Assembly: GCF_003418935.1 (NCBI RefSeq)
Contig: NZ_QVMT01000017.1
Span: forward strand, 1 to 64,000
Length of the DNA stretch: 64,000 nt
Source of the DNA: Emticicia sp. C21
GTDB taxonomy: Bacteria; Bacteroidota; Bacteroidia; Cytophagales; Spirosomataceae
Reading direction: 5' to 3'
Both the position numbers and the translations under genes were made by a program. The notes under the pieces were generated by a model that was given only the letters and a program-made list of their open reading frames with translations, ran no database searches and was not told the DNA's origin. Shown here one piece after another: positions 1 to 8,640 of this stretch; position 1 is the stretch's first letter; every line of letters starts with the position of its first letter.

Positions 1-110
1 AAGCATTACTAATTAGATATGAGGCTAAAGCTTTAAACTGGCTTTGTCTAAATATTATAGGGATAGCTGTCTGTTTTGTAAGAAAAATAAATCGTCAACT
101 AAAATGTTAG
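1..110 (+). CDS. C-terminal end of an IS transposase (partial, runs off the left edge)
   Basis: An open frame enters from the left edge (codons in phase with base 3) and stops at TAG 108-110. The visible 35 residues include RYEAKALNWLCLN and then a hydrophobic run ending in VRKINRQLK. This resembles the extreme C-terminus of DDE transposases common in Bacteroidota, which end with an 'RYE.KA.NW' helix and a basic tail. The catalytic domain would lie outside the window, so intactness and IS family cannot be judged. I could not identify a terminal inverted repeat downstream of the stop. The family assignment is from memory of such C-termini, not from a search. Confidence 0.45.
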   Translation, partial: ALLIRYEAKALNWLCLNIIGIAVCFVRKINRQLKC

Positions 111-335
111 ACAAGTTCTATATAAGAGTATACGCAAGGGTATATAAAAACGGCAACAGAACGTTTGATAAAGTAAAATATACAAAGAGTTTCAGCATTA
201 AATCAGGAGCCTCCGATTGGTGTAAAAGAAGACATTGGTGATACATGGCACTAGTAGTAAGAAAATACCGAAGAATAGATACTTGTGATTTTGAAGAACA
301 ATATGTAATTGCGTATTAAACTTAGCAGTCTATAA

Positions 336-380
336 ACAAAAAACAATAGCAATCCATGCAAAAACATGAATGCTATTGTT
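336..380 (-). terminator. Intrinsic terminator of tatA
   Basis: A perfect 10-bp inverted repeat (AACAATAGCA at 342-351, TGCTATTGTT at 371-380) is followed on the minus strand by a T-rich run. It lies just downstream of the tatA stop codon. Confidence 0.7.
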
Positions 381-408
381 CTATAGATTAGGGCTGAATA
401 AGAAAATA

Positions 409-588
409 TTATTTACTATCTTCTGTTGCTGCCTTTTCGATATTTTCTTTTACTTCACGAGAAGCATCTTTGAATTCACGGATACCTTTACCTAATCCAC
501 GAGCTAATTCTGGAAGTTTTTTAGCTCCGAAGAAGAAAAGGACAACTACTAAAATCAAAACCATCTCTGTTGTTCCAAGACCAAACAT
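409..588 (-). CDS. tatA: Sec-independent protein translocase subunit TatA
   Basis: This 59-residue protein is the pore-forming subunit of the twin-arginine translocase, which exports folded proteins across the inner membrane. It has the classic TatA layout: a very short periplasmic N-terminus (MFGLGTTE), one membrane helix at about residues 9-20, the FFFGAKKLPELARGLGKG hinge and start of the amphipathic helix, and a charged C-terminal tail. Length and the FGAKKLPEL motif fit TatA/E. tatC is not in the window, so the gene is apart from the rest of the translocase. A candidate -7 element (TATATTTG, minus strand, 628-635) would give a leader of about 30 nt, but no well-spaced -33 element is seen. 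A terminator follows directly. Confidence 0.93.
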   Translation of the reverse strand: MFGLGTTEMVLILVVVLFFFGAKKLPELARGLGKGIREFKDASREVKENIEKAATEDSK

Positions 589-679
589 GACGTAATAAGT
601 TTAAATGTTTTCTACAATAATTTAACACAAATATAAACGAAATTCGAACAACTAAAAAATTAAATTCCTCTTAAATCCT

Positions 680-1111
680 TTACTTTGGCTGAGGGACAGC
701 CTTTTTCCATTGTTCAAATTTTTCAATTTCATCACTGATACTTTTAATAATAAACATCAGCAAAGCGACATCGTCGGTCAGACCGACAAAGGGCAAAAAA
801 TCCGGTAACAAATCAATTGGGGAGATAAAATAAATAAACCCCGCAACGACTTTTAACAGATTCGGTAATGCAATATTTCTATATTCGCCTGTTGCATAGG
901 CTTTTAATAATCCACCTAATAAAACGATTCTGTCTCGCAGTACATCAAATGTTGCTCCCACTCCCATACCCTGTACTTTGACAAGCGCGCTCTTTAAAAG
1001 ATTAAGCAAACCTGGCGCGTTTTTCACCATTCTTGGGGCTTTTCTTAAAGCACTTTTATAAAAGGCTGATTCTAATACTCTAATAAGCAGGTTTTTGGTG
1101 TCTGATGCCAT
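680..1111 (-). CDS. DUF1232 (YkvA-type) membrane protein
   Basis: This 143-residue protein carries a DUF1232 domain in its C-terminal half. The diagnostic stretch is FISPIDLLPDFLPFVGLTDD at about residues 95-114, flanked by hydrophobic segments that suggest a membrane-associated helical hairpin. The N-terminal 60 residues are basic and helical without a recognised domain. The molecular function of the family is unknown. It lies upstream of tatA on the same strand, about 90 bp away, with a possible tatA promoter between them, so co-transcription is uncertain. Family assignment is firm; no role can be given. Confidence 0.85.
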   Translation of the reverse strand: MASDTKNLLIRVLESAFYKSALRKAPRMVKNAPGLLNLLKSALVKVQGMGVGATFDVLRDRIVLLGGLLKAYATGEYRNIALPNLLKVVAGFIYFISPIDLLPDFLPFVGLTDDVALLMFIIKSISDEIEKFEQWKKAVPQPK

Positions 1112-1456
1112 TTAAGTTTTATAAAGCTTTATGTACTTATATAAACGTTTAATTTACAAAAAAAGATAAGCCTTTAAGAAAAAATACAAAAAAAACGTAT
1201 AAAAACCTTGTATTATATTAGTTTTGTCCAATAAATTTGGGCAAAATTTCTTAGTTACCCACTTAAAGCGCTTAATCTTATATCATAAAAGAGAAAAAAG
1301 CCCCGATTAGTTCATAATCAGAAGTTGGTAGCTCAATTATTACATTTATTTATTTAAAATATTTATGAAACTTCATGTGAATAAATTACCCCAAAACATG
1401 AGATGTTTCCAACCAAACAAGCTCTTTTCAGAGCATTTATGGGGTATTATTATCAA
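1112..1456. other. Gene-less stretch upstream of mdh
   Basis: No supported ORF is seen here. A TAnnTTTG-type -7 element (TAGTTTTG, plus strand, 1219-1226) could start an mdh transcript with a long leader (about 220 nt), but there is no well-spaced TTG upstream of it. The rest is AT-rich without a clear hairpin. An in-frame upstream ATG at 1403 would extend mdh by 18 residues, but those residues do not resemble the family. Confidence 0.35.
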
Positions 1457-2401
1457 ATGAAAGTAACCGTAGTTGGTGCAGGTGCTGTAGGAGCAACCAC
1501 CGCCGATAACATCGCTCGCAAACAGATAGTTGATGAAGTAGTATTGCTAGACATCAAACAAGGTGTAGCAGAAGGAAAAGCAATGGATTTAATGCAAACC
1601 GCTTCATTAGAAGGTTTTGATACAAGAATCATTGGTTCGACTAATGACTATGCTAAAACAGCAAAATCTGATGTAGTAGTTATTACTTCTGGCTTGCCAC
1701 GTAAACCGGGTATGACTCGTGAAGAATTAATCGGTATCAATGCAGGTATTGTAAAAGGAGTAGTTACTCAGATCCTTACGCACTCGCCAAAAGCTATTTT
1801 GTTGATTGTGTCAAACCCAATGGATACGATGACTTACCTTGCCTTGCAGGTAGCTCAATCGATGGGTGTGAACAAAAAACGTGTAATCGGTATGGGTGGA
1901 GCGTTGGACTCTTCACGTTTCCGTTACTTCTTATCTCAGGCAATGGGTGTTTCTCAGGGAGACTTACATGCTAATGTAATCGGTGGACATGGTGATACAA
2001 CTATGATTCCATTGACTCGCCTGGCTACCTGGAATGGTATTCCGGCAAGCAGATTTATCTCTAAAGAAGCTTTGGCTAAAGTTGCTGCTGATACTATGGT
2101 TGGTGGTGCGACTTTAACAGGTCTTCTAGGAACTTCGGCATGGTATGCTCCAGGTATTGCTTCTTGCTCAATGGTAGAAGCGATTATCCGTGACGAAAAA
2201 CGTATTGTTCCTGCTTCAGTTTCTTTGAATGGTGAATATGGTCAAAAAGACATTTGTTTAGGTGTGCCGGTAGTTTTAGGGAGAAATGGTTGGGAGAAAA
2301 TCGTTAACTATCGCCTGAACAAAGAAGAGCAAGAAGCTTTCGCAAAATCGGCTGATGCAGTAAGAAACATGAATAATGTTTTAAGTACTTTAAGTATCTA
2401 A
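1457..2401 (+). CDS. mdh: Malate dehydrogenase
   Basis: This 314-residue cytoplasmic enzyme interconverts malate and oxaloacetate with NAD in the TCA cycle. It is of the LDH-like bacterial type. The N-terminus MKVTVVGAGAVG carries the Rossmann GxGxxG loop; Asp32 in the LLDIK strand should bind the NAD ribose. The substrate loop PRKPGMTREEL (about 81-91) holds Arg82 and Arg88, and the catalytic His is in IGGHGD (His178). Start 1457 was chosen because the Rossmann strand begins there; the open frame reaches upstream to 1403 with 18 unrelated residues. It is monocistronic, with a terminator just after the stop. Confidence 0.95.
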   Translation: MKVTVVGAGAVGATTADNIARKQIVDEVVLLDIKQGVAEGKAMDLMQTASLEGFDTRIIGSTNDYAKTAKSDVVVITSGLPRKPGMTREELIGINAGIVKGVVTQILTHSPKAILLIVSNPMDTMTYLALQVAQSMGVNKKRVIGMGGALDSSRFRYFLSQAMGVSQGDLHANVIGGHGDTTMIPLTRLATWNGIPASRFISKEALAKVAADTMVGGATLTGLLGTSAWYAPGIASCSMVEAIIRDEKRIVPASVSLNGEYGQKDICLGVPVVLGRNGWEKIVNYRLNKEEQEAFAKSADAVRNMNNVLSTLSI

Positions 2402-2446
2402 TAGGTAATAGAATAGAAGATTTATTTCTGTTTTTTTATACTAAAG

Positions 2447-2482
2447 AATCTCGTAGCTATTTCACTACGAGATTTTCTTTTC
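2447..2482 (+). terminator. Intrinsic terminator of mdh
   Basis: AATCTCGTAG (2447-2456) pairs perfectly with CTACGAGATT (2465-2474), followed by TTCTTTTC. It lies about 45 bp after the mdh stop. Confidence 0.8.
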
Positions 2483-2595
2483 TAGAAGCAATTATTCTAA
2501 CAAAACAATCATATTTAATGTTTTATTCATAAATTTGATTAAGAATCCTAATATAAAAGCTATATCCCTAATTGTTTCTATAACCGTGCTTACAA

Positions 2596-3258
2596 ATGCT
2601 TGACAAGAATAATTTTATCGACTTCCTGAATAATCCGCAGTCGTTAAGTCTTAACGACATTATGCTCATGGAAAATATGACCAAAAAGTATCCATATTTC
2701 CAGTTGGGCTATACGATGATTGCGAAAGGGATTTACACCAAAGCCCCCGAAATTGCCCACGATGCTATCCGCAAAGCAGCCATTTATGCCCTAAGCAGAA
2801 ATGCGCTTCGCAAAGTGATAGAAAACGATATTGACTGGAACGCCAATATTACCGCCCGATTAATTGACACACCCACAGAAGTTAAATTTTCGCCTGATTC
2901 CATTGAGGAGGAACTAAACCGTGAAAAGTTGGAAGAAGAACTGATAGAATCTATTGCTAAGCCTGCTCTACGTAATATTCAAGAAGAACAATTAGCGCTT
3001 ATTGAGCAATTTATTAAGAAAGAACCCCGTATTCAGCCTATACGTACTAATATTAATGCAGAAGAAGTTGAAGACCTTAGTGAGCGTAGCACTACCATGA
3101 AAGGCCCACTTTTAACCGAAAGTTATGCAAAAATTTTATCTCGTCAGGGAAGATTTGCACAAGCCATAGAAGTTTATCATAAACTTATTGCAAAAAATCC
3201 CGAAAAAAATACTTACTTTGCAGAAAAAATAGCGGAATTAGAAAAGAAGATTCTCTGA
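2596..3258 (+). CDS. Conserved TPR-like protein upstream of secG
   Basis: This 220-residue protein has no signal peptide and should be cytoplasmic. Residues 1-90 are helical (MLDKNNFIDFLNNP at the start). The middle (about 95-150) is acidic and probably disordered or coiled. The C-terminal 50 residues (LLTESYAKILSRQGRFAQAI onward) look like a single tetratricopeptide-like helical pair. It is 57 bp upstream of secG on the same strand, with no terminator between, so the two may be co-transcribed. I recall similar proteins in other Bacteroidota but know of no assigned function. The link to protein export rests on position alone. Confidence 0.75.
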   Translation: MLDKNNFIDFLNNPQSLSLNDIMLMENMTKKYPYFQLGYTMIAKGIYTKAPEIAHDAIRKAAIYALSRNALRKVIENDIDWNANITARLIDTPTEVKFSPDSIEEELNREKLEEELIESIAKPALRNIQEEQLALIEQFIKKEPRIQPIRTNINAEEVEDLSERSTTMKGPLLTESYAKILSRQGRFAQAIEVYHKLIAKNPEKNTYFAEKIAELEKKIL

Positions 3259-3315
3259 TAAGGAGGTTCTTGATTCGAGATAAATCATTGGTCAATTTAA
3301 TTTTTATTTGAAAAG

Positions 3316-3684
3316 ATGTACACTACAATCTTAGTTTTGATGGTTATTGTTGCCATTTTATTAGTTTTAATTGTATTAATTCAGAATCCAAAAGGTGGTG
3401 GCATATCAAGCGAGTTTAGTGGTGCTGGTTCACAAATGTTTGGTGTGCAACGTACAGGAGATTTATTAGAGCAACTTACCTGGGGTTTCTTTGCATTTAT
3501 TATTGTAGGAGCTTTGGTATCAGGTATTTTTATCGATAAAACCGGGTCTGGTGCACAAGACAATGGTCTGAATGTAGAAAAAACACAGACTCGTCCGGCA
3601 ACTACTCCAGCTCCAACACAAGCCCCTGCAACTGCTCCGGCTCAAACACCTGCTAATACAACTCCTGCTCAACCGCAGAAATAA
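3316..3684 (+). CDS. secG: Preprotein translocase subunit SecG
   Basis: This 122-residue inner-membrane protein is the small accessory subunit of the SecYEG channel. Two transmembrane helices (about residues 3-21 and 53-73) flank the conserved cytoplasmic loop with LIQNPKGGGISSEFSGAGSQ and the FGVQRTGD motif. The C-terminal tail (about 85-122) is low-complexity, rich in Ala, Pro and Thr, as often seen in Bacteroidota SecG. It follows the TPR-like gene and ends at a strong bidirectional terminator. Confidence 0.95.
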   Translation: MYTTILVLMVIVAILLVLIVLIQNPKGGGISSEFSGAGSQMFGVQRTGDLLEQLTWGFFAFIIVGALVSGIFIDKTGSGAQDNGLNVEKTQTRPATTPAPTQAPATAPAQTPANTTPAQPQK

Positions 3685-3702
3685 TATTAGTCTAAGATAT
3701 TT

Positions 3703-3735
3703 AAAAGCCCTGATAAGTTCTTTATCAGGGCTTTT
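3703..3735. terminator. Bidirectional terminator between secG and the DUF2304 gene
   Basis: A 14-bp perfect stem (AAAAGCCCTGATAA 3703-3716; TTATCAGGGCTTTT 3722-3735) has a 5-nt loop and T/A flanks suitable for both directions. It sits between two convergent genes. Confidence 0.85.
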
Positions 3736-3763
3736 AGTTTTATAGACTTGTGCAAATAGATTA

Positions 3764-4138
3764 TTAATTGTTAGTCTTCTTAACTGACTCTGTTTCTTTC
3801 ATTTTCTGCTCGTTTTCTTGTTTTAAGAGTGCAATCTCCTGCGCTAATTTCGTCATATTCTTTTGCAGTTTCGAATTAACTATTGAGAGGTGAAGTAGAT
3901 AAATTAAGATAATAAAGATAAATCCTGTAAAAACCAGATTAGGTGCTTCGTAAACGCCAAACAATCTGGACATAACTTCAAGACCATTCCTCCAGATAGA
4001 GAAGACTCCTAAAACAATAGTACAAATCAGCCATACAATCGCGTATTCTTCCCGTAATTTTCCTTTTATAATTAGATAAGCAATCGAAAGGATGAAAAAG
4101 AAATTAATAACAATGGTAATAATCTGAATGCGTGCCAT
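3764..4138 (-). CDS. DUF2304 membrane protein
   Basis: This 124-residue protein has three predicted membrane segments (about 4-23, 33-50 and 66-86) and a C-terminal coiled coil (about 90-118, rich in Lys, Glu and Gln). The arrangement, with REEYAIVWL between helices 1 and 2, matches DUF2304, a family often found near glycosyltransferases and thought to assist cell-surface glycan synthesis. Here the neighbours are secG (convergent) and a MacB-like permease, so the context gives no support for a glycan role. Family call is good; function unknown. Confidence 0.8.
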   Translation of the reverse strand: MARIQIITIVINFFFILSIAYLIIKGKLREEYAIVWLICTIVLGVFSIWRNGLEVMSRLFGVYEAPNLVFTGFIFIILIYLLHLSIVNSKLQKNMTKLAQEIALLKQENEQKMKETESVKKTNN

Positions 4139-4238
4139 AGTAGTAACAGATAATGTAGATTTAAGGATAAGCTGTCTTATTTCTGCGAATAACAGAAGTA
4201 AAATTAAGAAAATTACTCACAAAAACATCATAAACAAT

Positions 4239-4270
4239 AAAGGGTATAGAAACTGATTTCTATACCCTTT
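4239..4270 (-). terminator. Terminator of the MacB-like permease gene
   Basis: A perfect 12-bp inverted repeat (AAAGGGTATAGA 4239-4250; TCTATACCCTTT 4259-4270) with an 8-nt loop lies 21 bp after the stop of the minus-strand permease gene. The T-tract on that strand is interrupted. Confidence 0.65.
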
Positions 4271-4291
4271 AGTTTTGCGATTATACTTTGC

Positions 4292-5533
4292 TTATTCGTA
4301 ACGAAGTGATTCGATTGGATCTAATTTTGATGCTTTATAGGCCGGGTAAATTCCTGAGATGATACCTACCACTACGCAGACGATTATACCCATAATCATC
4401 CAGCCCCAGGGAACAATAAAGCTACTTTTCTCACTAATTACTTTAGCAATCACATTCCCGACGGATATGCCTAATATAATCCCTCCTATCCCTCCTAAAA
4501 TACATATAACAATGGCTTCCATCAGGAATTGTAATCGTATTTTAAATGGGGTAGCACCAATCGCTTTTCTGATACCAATTTCGCGGGTACGTTCTGTTAC
4601 CGAAACCATCATAATATTCATCAAGGCTATAGCCGCACCTAACAAAGTAATAGTACCGATACCAAAACCACCTATTCTTAAGTAACCCGTTACATCTTCA
4701 AAATCTTTTGCTAAAGCATCAGACCTTTCCATCTCAAATGATTTAGGTTTGCTAACAGGGTCTTTTCTTACACGTCGCATAACAGCCTCTGCCTCTCCCA
4801 TAATATAATCCATATCTGACACATTGGGAACAGAGGTGGTTATATCAAAAGTAAGCGTTCGGTTACCTGCTATTTGTCTGCCGGTCTCTAAAGGGACTAA
4901 TGCCACACGGTCGTCCCCTCCCCCATTAATACTTCCTTTTTTCTCTAAAACACCAATTACCTTAAATCTCAAACCAAGCAAAGTGATGTCTTTATCAATT
5001 GGGTTTTCTTTTGGAAATAATAAGGTAGAAAGTTCATTACCCAGAATCACCACATTATTGGTAAAGTCAATGTCATTTTTATTAATATCTCTACCTGCCT
5101 GCAGCTTATAGCCCTTAATCGTCAGGAAATCCTCATCAATCCCACGTATCAGAGTATTAGGATTAGTTTTAATTGATTTATACTTTAATTGTGCTGCCCC
5201 TGCCACATTGGTATAGATACTGATGGTAGCAGGTGTTTTGCCTTGAAACAAAGTTTTATACAATTTTGCCTGACGGTAATCTATTGGCGGAAAATCTTTA
5301 TCGTTTACGCCCCCACTTCTGCGTCTCCAGGGCCTTGGGCCTTTAATATCAAATGAATTAGCCCCCAGGCCTGCAAAACTATTATCTACCGAGCTTTGCA
5401 TACCATCAATGGCCGTTAGGATACCTACCAGAGAGGTAATACCGATAGCAATAATCAATGCCGTCAGCACCGTACGGAGCATATTTCCTTTGATAGACCG
5501 AAGTCCTTCCCGGACGTTTTCTTGTAAATTCAT
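4292..5533 (-). CDS. MacB/FtsX-family ABC transporter permease
   Basis: This 413-residue inner-membrane protein has the FtsX/MacB permease plan: a first membrane helix (about 18-40), a large periplasmic MacB_PCD domain (about 45-260), then three helices near residues 283-306, 335-360 and 375-395. The cytoplasmic motif [16 protein letters not shown] before the penultimate helices is the hallmark that contacts the ATPase subunit. No ATPase gene is adjacent, so the partner must be elsewhere. Such permeases work in mechanotransmission complexes exporting lipoproteins, peptides or drugs; substrate cannot be told. The gene is monocistronic with its own terminator. Confidence 0.9.
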   Translation of the reverse strand: MNLQENVREGLRSIKGNMLRTVLTALIIAIGITSLVGILTAIDGMQSSVDNSFAGLGANSFDIKGPRPWRRRSGGVNDKDFPPIDYRQAKLYKTLFQGKTPATISIYTNVAGAAQLKYKSIKTNPNTLIRGIDEDFLTIKGYKLQAGRDINKNDIDFTNNVVILGNELSTLLFPKENPIDKDITLLGLRFKVIGVLEKKGSINGGGDDRVALVPLETGRQIAGNRTLTFDITTSVPNVSDMDYIMGEAEAVMRRVRKDPVSKPKSFEMERSDALAKDFEDVTGYLRIGGFGIGTITLLGAAIALMNIMMVSVTERTREIGIRKAIGATPFKIRLQFLMEAIVICILGGIGGIILGISVGNVIAKVISEKSSFIVPWGWMIMGIIVCVVVGIISGIYPAYKASKLDPIESLRYE

Positions 5534-5787
5534 TTGATACTCGCTTAAAATGGAGAGAACAGGGAGACGCCAGAGGCATCATTTATATTTACAAAGTTCC
5601 ATAAGAGTTTTGAAACCTACAAACCAATGAGATAATTGATTCAGCCGTTTATCATTATTTTCAGACGAATCGTCTCTTTTTTCTCAAAAACAGGGCCTCA
5701 TTTGATACTTTTAGATAAAATTAACCAAAATAAACAGAGAAATACCTAATTTGGGTATTTAAATAACCTCATCTAACAAATTCTTTC

Positions 5788-7350
5788 ATGAAAAAAACTA
5801 CCCGTTCTCTTATTGTTGGTCTGATGCTATCTGGTAGCTTTAGTTTTGCACAAACCAAAGAGACTTCGAAAGACCCTGTTATTGCCAACATTATTAAAGA
5901 AGAAACTGAAAACTCTCAACTGGAAAAGATTGCCTCTGAGTTAATGGACGGCATCGGCCCACGTCTGGTAGGCTCTCCACAAATGCAACAGGCGCACGAT
6001 TGGGCTATTGCCAAATACAAAGAGATGGGAATCCCAGCCAGAAATGAGAAATGGGGCGAGTGGCGCGGTTGGGAAAGAGGTGTATCCCATATTGATATGG
6101 TTTCGCCACGTGTCAAATCATTAGAGGGGATGCAATTAGCCTGGAGCCCAAGTACAAAAGGACAGGCAGTTATAGCCGAAACAATTATTATACCTGATTT
6201 GGCAGATTCATTGGCATTCAAGAAATGGTTACCTAACGTAAAAGGTAAATTTGTGATGATTTCTATGAATCAACCAACGGGTCGCCCAGATTATAACTGG
6301 GAAGAATTTGGTACCAAAGAATCGGTTGAAAAAATGAAAGTTGACCGCAATACTCAGACTGAGGCATGGACAAAACGTATTAATAAAACAGGTTACACTG
6401 CACGTACGCTTCCTGTGGCTTTAGAAAAAGCAGGTGCAGTGGGTATCGTGATGTGTTATTGGTCGAAAGGTTTTGGTGCCAACAAGATTTTTGGTGCGAA
6501 TACAAAGATTGTCCCAACCATTGATATTTCAGTTGAAGATTACGGACTTTTATACAGATTAACTGAATCGGGTATTAAGCCTAAAATCAGTGTTCGCGCC
6601 GATTCTAAAGAATTGGGTGTTGTCCCTACATTCAATACTATCGCTGAAATAAAAGGCACTGAAAAGCCAAATGAATATGTGATGCTTTCGGCTCACTTTG
6701 ATTCTTGGGATGGCGGTACAGGAGCAACCGATAACGGAACTGGTACGATAGTAATGATGGAAGCCATGCGTTTGTTGAAGAAATTCTACCCAAATCCTAA
6801 AAGAACTATTCTGGTAGGCCACTGGGGTAGCGAAGAACAAGGTCTGAATGGTTCAAGAGCTTTTGTAGAAGATCATCCTGAAATTGTGTCAAATCTGCAA
6901 GCTTTGTTTAATCAGGATAATGGTACTGGCCGTGTGGTGAATATTACAGGCCAAGGTTATTTGCATGCGTACGATTATTTAGGCCGTTGGTTATCAAAAG
7001 TACCTGCTGAATATAAGAAAGGACTAGAAACCCGTTTCCCTGGTGCTCCGGGTGGTGGTGGATCTGACTTTGCATCTTTTGTTGCAGCAGGAGCTCCCGG
7101 ATTCTCTTTGAGTTCATTAAACTGGTCGTATGGCACGTATACATGGCATACAAACCGTGATACTTACGACAAAATCGTATTTGATGATGTGCGTAATAAT
7201 GCTATTCTGGCTGCTATATTAGCGTATCAGGCAAGTGAAGATCCTGCCAGAACTTCAACAGAGAAAAGTGTTTTACCACTCAATGAAAAAGGAGAAGCAG
7301 GTGCCTGGCCTGCAAAGAGATCTCCAACGCGTAAAGGTGGTTTAGATTAA
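5788..7350 (+). CDS. Secreted M28-family metallopeptidase
   Basis: This 520-residue zinc aminopeptidase or carboxypeptidase-like enzyme has a Sec signal peptide (about 1-21, ending SFAQ). A PA-like insert domain lies in the middle (about 110-270), and the M28 catalytic domain occupies about 285-490. Likely zinc ligands and catalytic residues are His303 (SAHFDSWDGG), Asp315 (ATDNGTG), Glu349/Glu350 (WGSEEQGLNGS), Asp377 (NQDNGTG) and His454 (YTWHTNRD). All expected positions are filled, so it should be active. It acts in the periplasm or outside the cell on peptides. It is monocistronic and converges on the ECF sigma gene with a shared hairpin. Confidence 0.92.
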   Translation: MKKTTRSLIVGLMLSGSFSFAQTKETSKDPVIANIIKEETENSQLEKIASELMDGIGPRLVGSPQMQQAHDWAIAKYKEMGIPARNEKWGEWRGWERGVSHIDMVSPRVKSLEGMQLAWSPSTKGQAVIAETIIIPDLADSLAFKKWLPNVKGKFVMISMNQPTGRPDYNWEEFGTKESVEKMKVDRNTQTEAWTKRINKTGYTARTLPVALEKAGAVGIVMCYWSKGFGANKIFGANTKIVPTIDISVEDYGLLYRLTESGIKPKISVRADSKELGVVPTFNTIAEIKGTEKPNEYVMLSAHFDSWDGGTGATDNGTGTIVMMEAMRLLKKFYPNPKRTILVGHWGSEEQGLNGSRAFVEDHPEIVSNLQALFNQDNGTGRVVNITGQGYLHAYDYLGRWLSKVPAEYKKGLETRFPGAPGGGGSDFASFVAAGAPGFSLSSLNWSYGTYTWHTNRDTYDKIVFDDVRNNAILAAILAYQASEDPARTSTEKSVLPLNEKGEAGAWPAKRSPTRKGGLD

Positions 7351-7357
7351 TATTTAC

Positions 7358-7388
7358 AAAGGCCTATGAAGAAAATCATAGGCCTTTT
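7358..7388. terminator. Shared terminator overlapping the 3' end of the ECF sigma gene
   Basis: AAAGGCCTATGA (7358-7369) pairs perfectly with TCATAGGCCTTT (7376-7387), followed on the plus strand by TTATTTG. The right arm lies inside the last codons and stop of the minus-strand sigma factor gene, so one hairpin serves both convergent genes. Confidence 0.75.
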
Positions 7389-8638
7389 ATTTGATTCAAT
7401 TTCTTTTCTATTAATCGTTTTTCTGGTTCTGACCTGACTAAGGTCAAAGCTTTTTCATAACATTGCCGGGCTAAAGTATAATCTGTTAACTCGCTATGCA
7501 AATCGCCCTTGGCAGTATGATAGATATAACTTTGATTCAGACTATATAAATTTTCGAGGTCTTCTAAAGCTACTTTTGCACCATAGACATAGCCCTTAGC
7601 AATAGCTCTACTTAAATATACGAAAGGCGTTGGTTTCAAATCTGCCAGCAGATTGTATAATCTTAAAATTACCTCCCAATTAGTTTTCTCAAAACTTTCA
7701 GAAGAGGCATGATATGAGGCAATGGCGGCTTCAATATGATACTCACTGATTTCAATACCTGCTGAAGACAGTCTGAAAAACTGGTATGCACGAGAGGTCA
7801 TGAAATTATCCCATAAACTGCGGTCCTGGTCTTGCAATAAAACGATAGCGCCTTTATCATCTATTCTCGCTGGAAAACGCGCCACCTGAAAGCACATCAA
7901 AGCCAGAAGCGCATTGGTATTGGGCTGGTTAGTTACCGGGTTTCTGGTTAAGAGCAAGCAAATACGAATTGCATCTTCACACAAATCTTGTCTGATTAAC
8001 TGATCCGGGTAAGAGGAGCTATACCCCTCATTAAAAATCAGGTAAATGATTTTTAGAACTGCTTCTAATCGGGCGGTTAATTCTTTTGATTGAGGTACTT
8101 CTAGTTCAATACTTTCACTCCTTATTTTTTCCTTTGCTCGATATAAACGTTTATTAACGGTATCTTCAGTTGTCAGAAAGGCCCGTGCAATTTCGGCAGC
8201 ATTCAAACCGGCTAATGTTTTAAGGCTTAGCGTAATTTGAGATTCTAAGGCTATAGCAGGGTGACAACAGGCAAATAACATTCTTAGCTGGCTGTCTTCT
8301 ATTTCGTCTGATAAGAATAGTTTGCCAAGAGTATTTTCTTCATGGTCTGAAAAATACGTTAACTCCTGACTTATTTCATTGAATAGTTTTTCGCGACGTA
8401 ATAAATCAAGCGCCTGATTTTTAGCGACTCGATAAAGCCAAGCTGAGGGATTATCAGGTATCTTACTCCTCCACTCATTAAGGGCCTTTAGAAGCGTATC
8501 CTGTACTATGTCTTCAGCAATTTCAATGCGGTCAAAACCAAACATACGCGCTAAAACAGCAGTCATCTTTCCTGCCTCATGACGGAAAAGATGACTAACT
8601 AGCTGATTGATATGCTCGTATTTGTTGTTTTCAGTCAA
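7376..8638 (-). CDS. ECF42-like RNA polymerase sigma factor with TPR extension
   Basis: This 420-residue protein is an extracytoplasmic-function sigma factor with a long C-terminal extension. Region 2 is near residues 20-90 (EIAEDIVQDTLLKALNEWR, then the AWLYRVAKNQALDLLRR region), and region 4 near 130-175 (LAGLNAAEIARAFLTTEDTV). Residues 190-420 form helical repeats typical of the SigJ/ECF42 group. Its start lies 2 bp after the stop of a YciI/DGPF-domain gene on the same strand; this gene pair defines ECF42. No anti-sigma factor is adjacent, in line with ECF42, where the C-terminal extension is thought to control activity. Target genes are unknown. Confidence 0.9.
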   Translation of the reverse strand: MTENNKYEHINQLVSHLFRHEAGKMTAVLARMFGFDRIEIAEDIVQDTLLKALNEWRSKIPDNPSAWLYRVAKNQALDLLRREKLFNEISQELTYFSDHEENTLGKLFLSDEIEDSQLRMLFACCHPAIALESQITLSLKTLAGLNAAEIARAFLTTEDTVNKRLYRAKEKIRSESIELEVPQSKELTARLEAVLKIIYLIFNEGYSSSYPDQLIRQDLCEDAIRICLLLTRNPVTNQPNTNALLALMCFQVARFPARIDDKGAIVLLQDQDRSLWDNFMTSRAYQFFRLSSAGIEISEYHIEAAIASYHASSESFEKTNWEVILRLYNLLADLKPTPFVYLSRAIAKGYVYGAKVALEDLENLYSLNQSYIYHTAKGDLHSELTDYTLARQCYEKALTLVRSEPEKRLIEKKLNQIKGL

Positions 8639-8640
8639 TT

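Noticed and set aside
44-241. 65-codon plus-strand frame starting with TTG near the left edge
   Set aside because: It overlaps the transposase tail in another frame, starts with a rare codon and matches no family I know; it looks fortuitous, although the basic KFYIRVYARVYKNGN stretch is slightly reminiscent of integrase arm domains.
1143-1150. AAACGTTT as a further LacI operator (also at 8147, 22423, 23717, 26315 and 62386)
   Set aside because: The 8-mer is frequent in this sequence by chance, several copies are in coding DNA or terminators, and none has the extended 14-mer.
1321-1402. Possible tRNA-like stretch with GTTGGTAGCTCA before mdh
   Set aside because: The bases resemble a D-arm but no acceptor stem, anticodon arm or T-arm can be formed around them.
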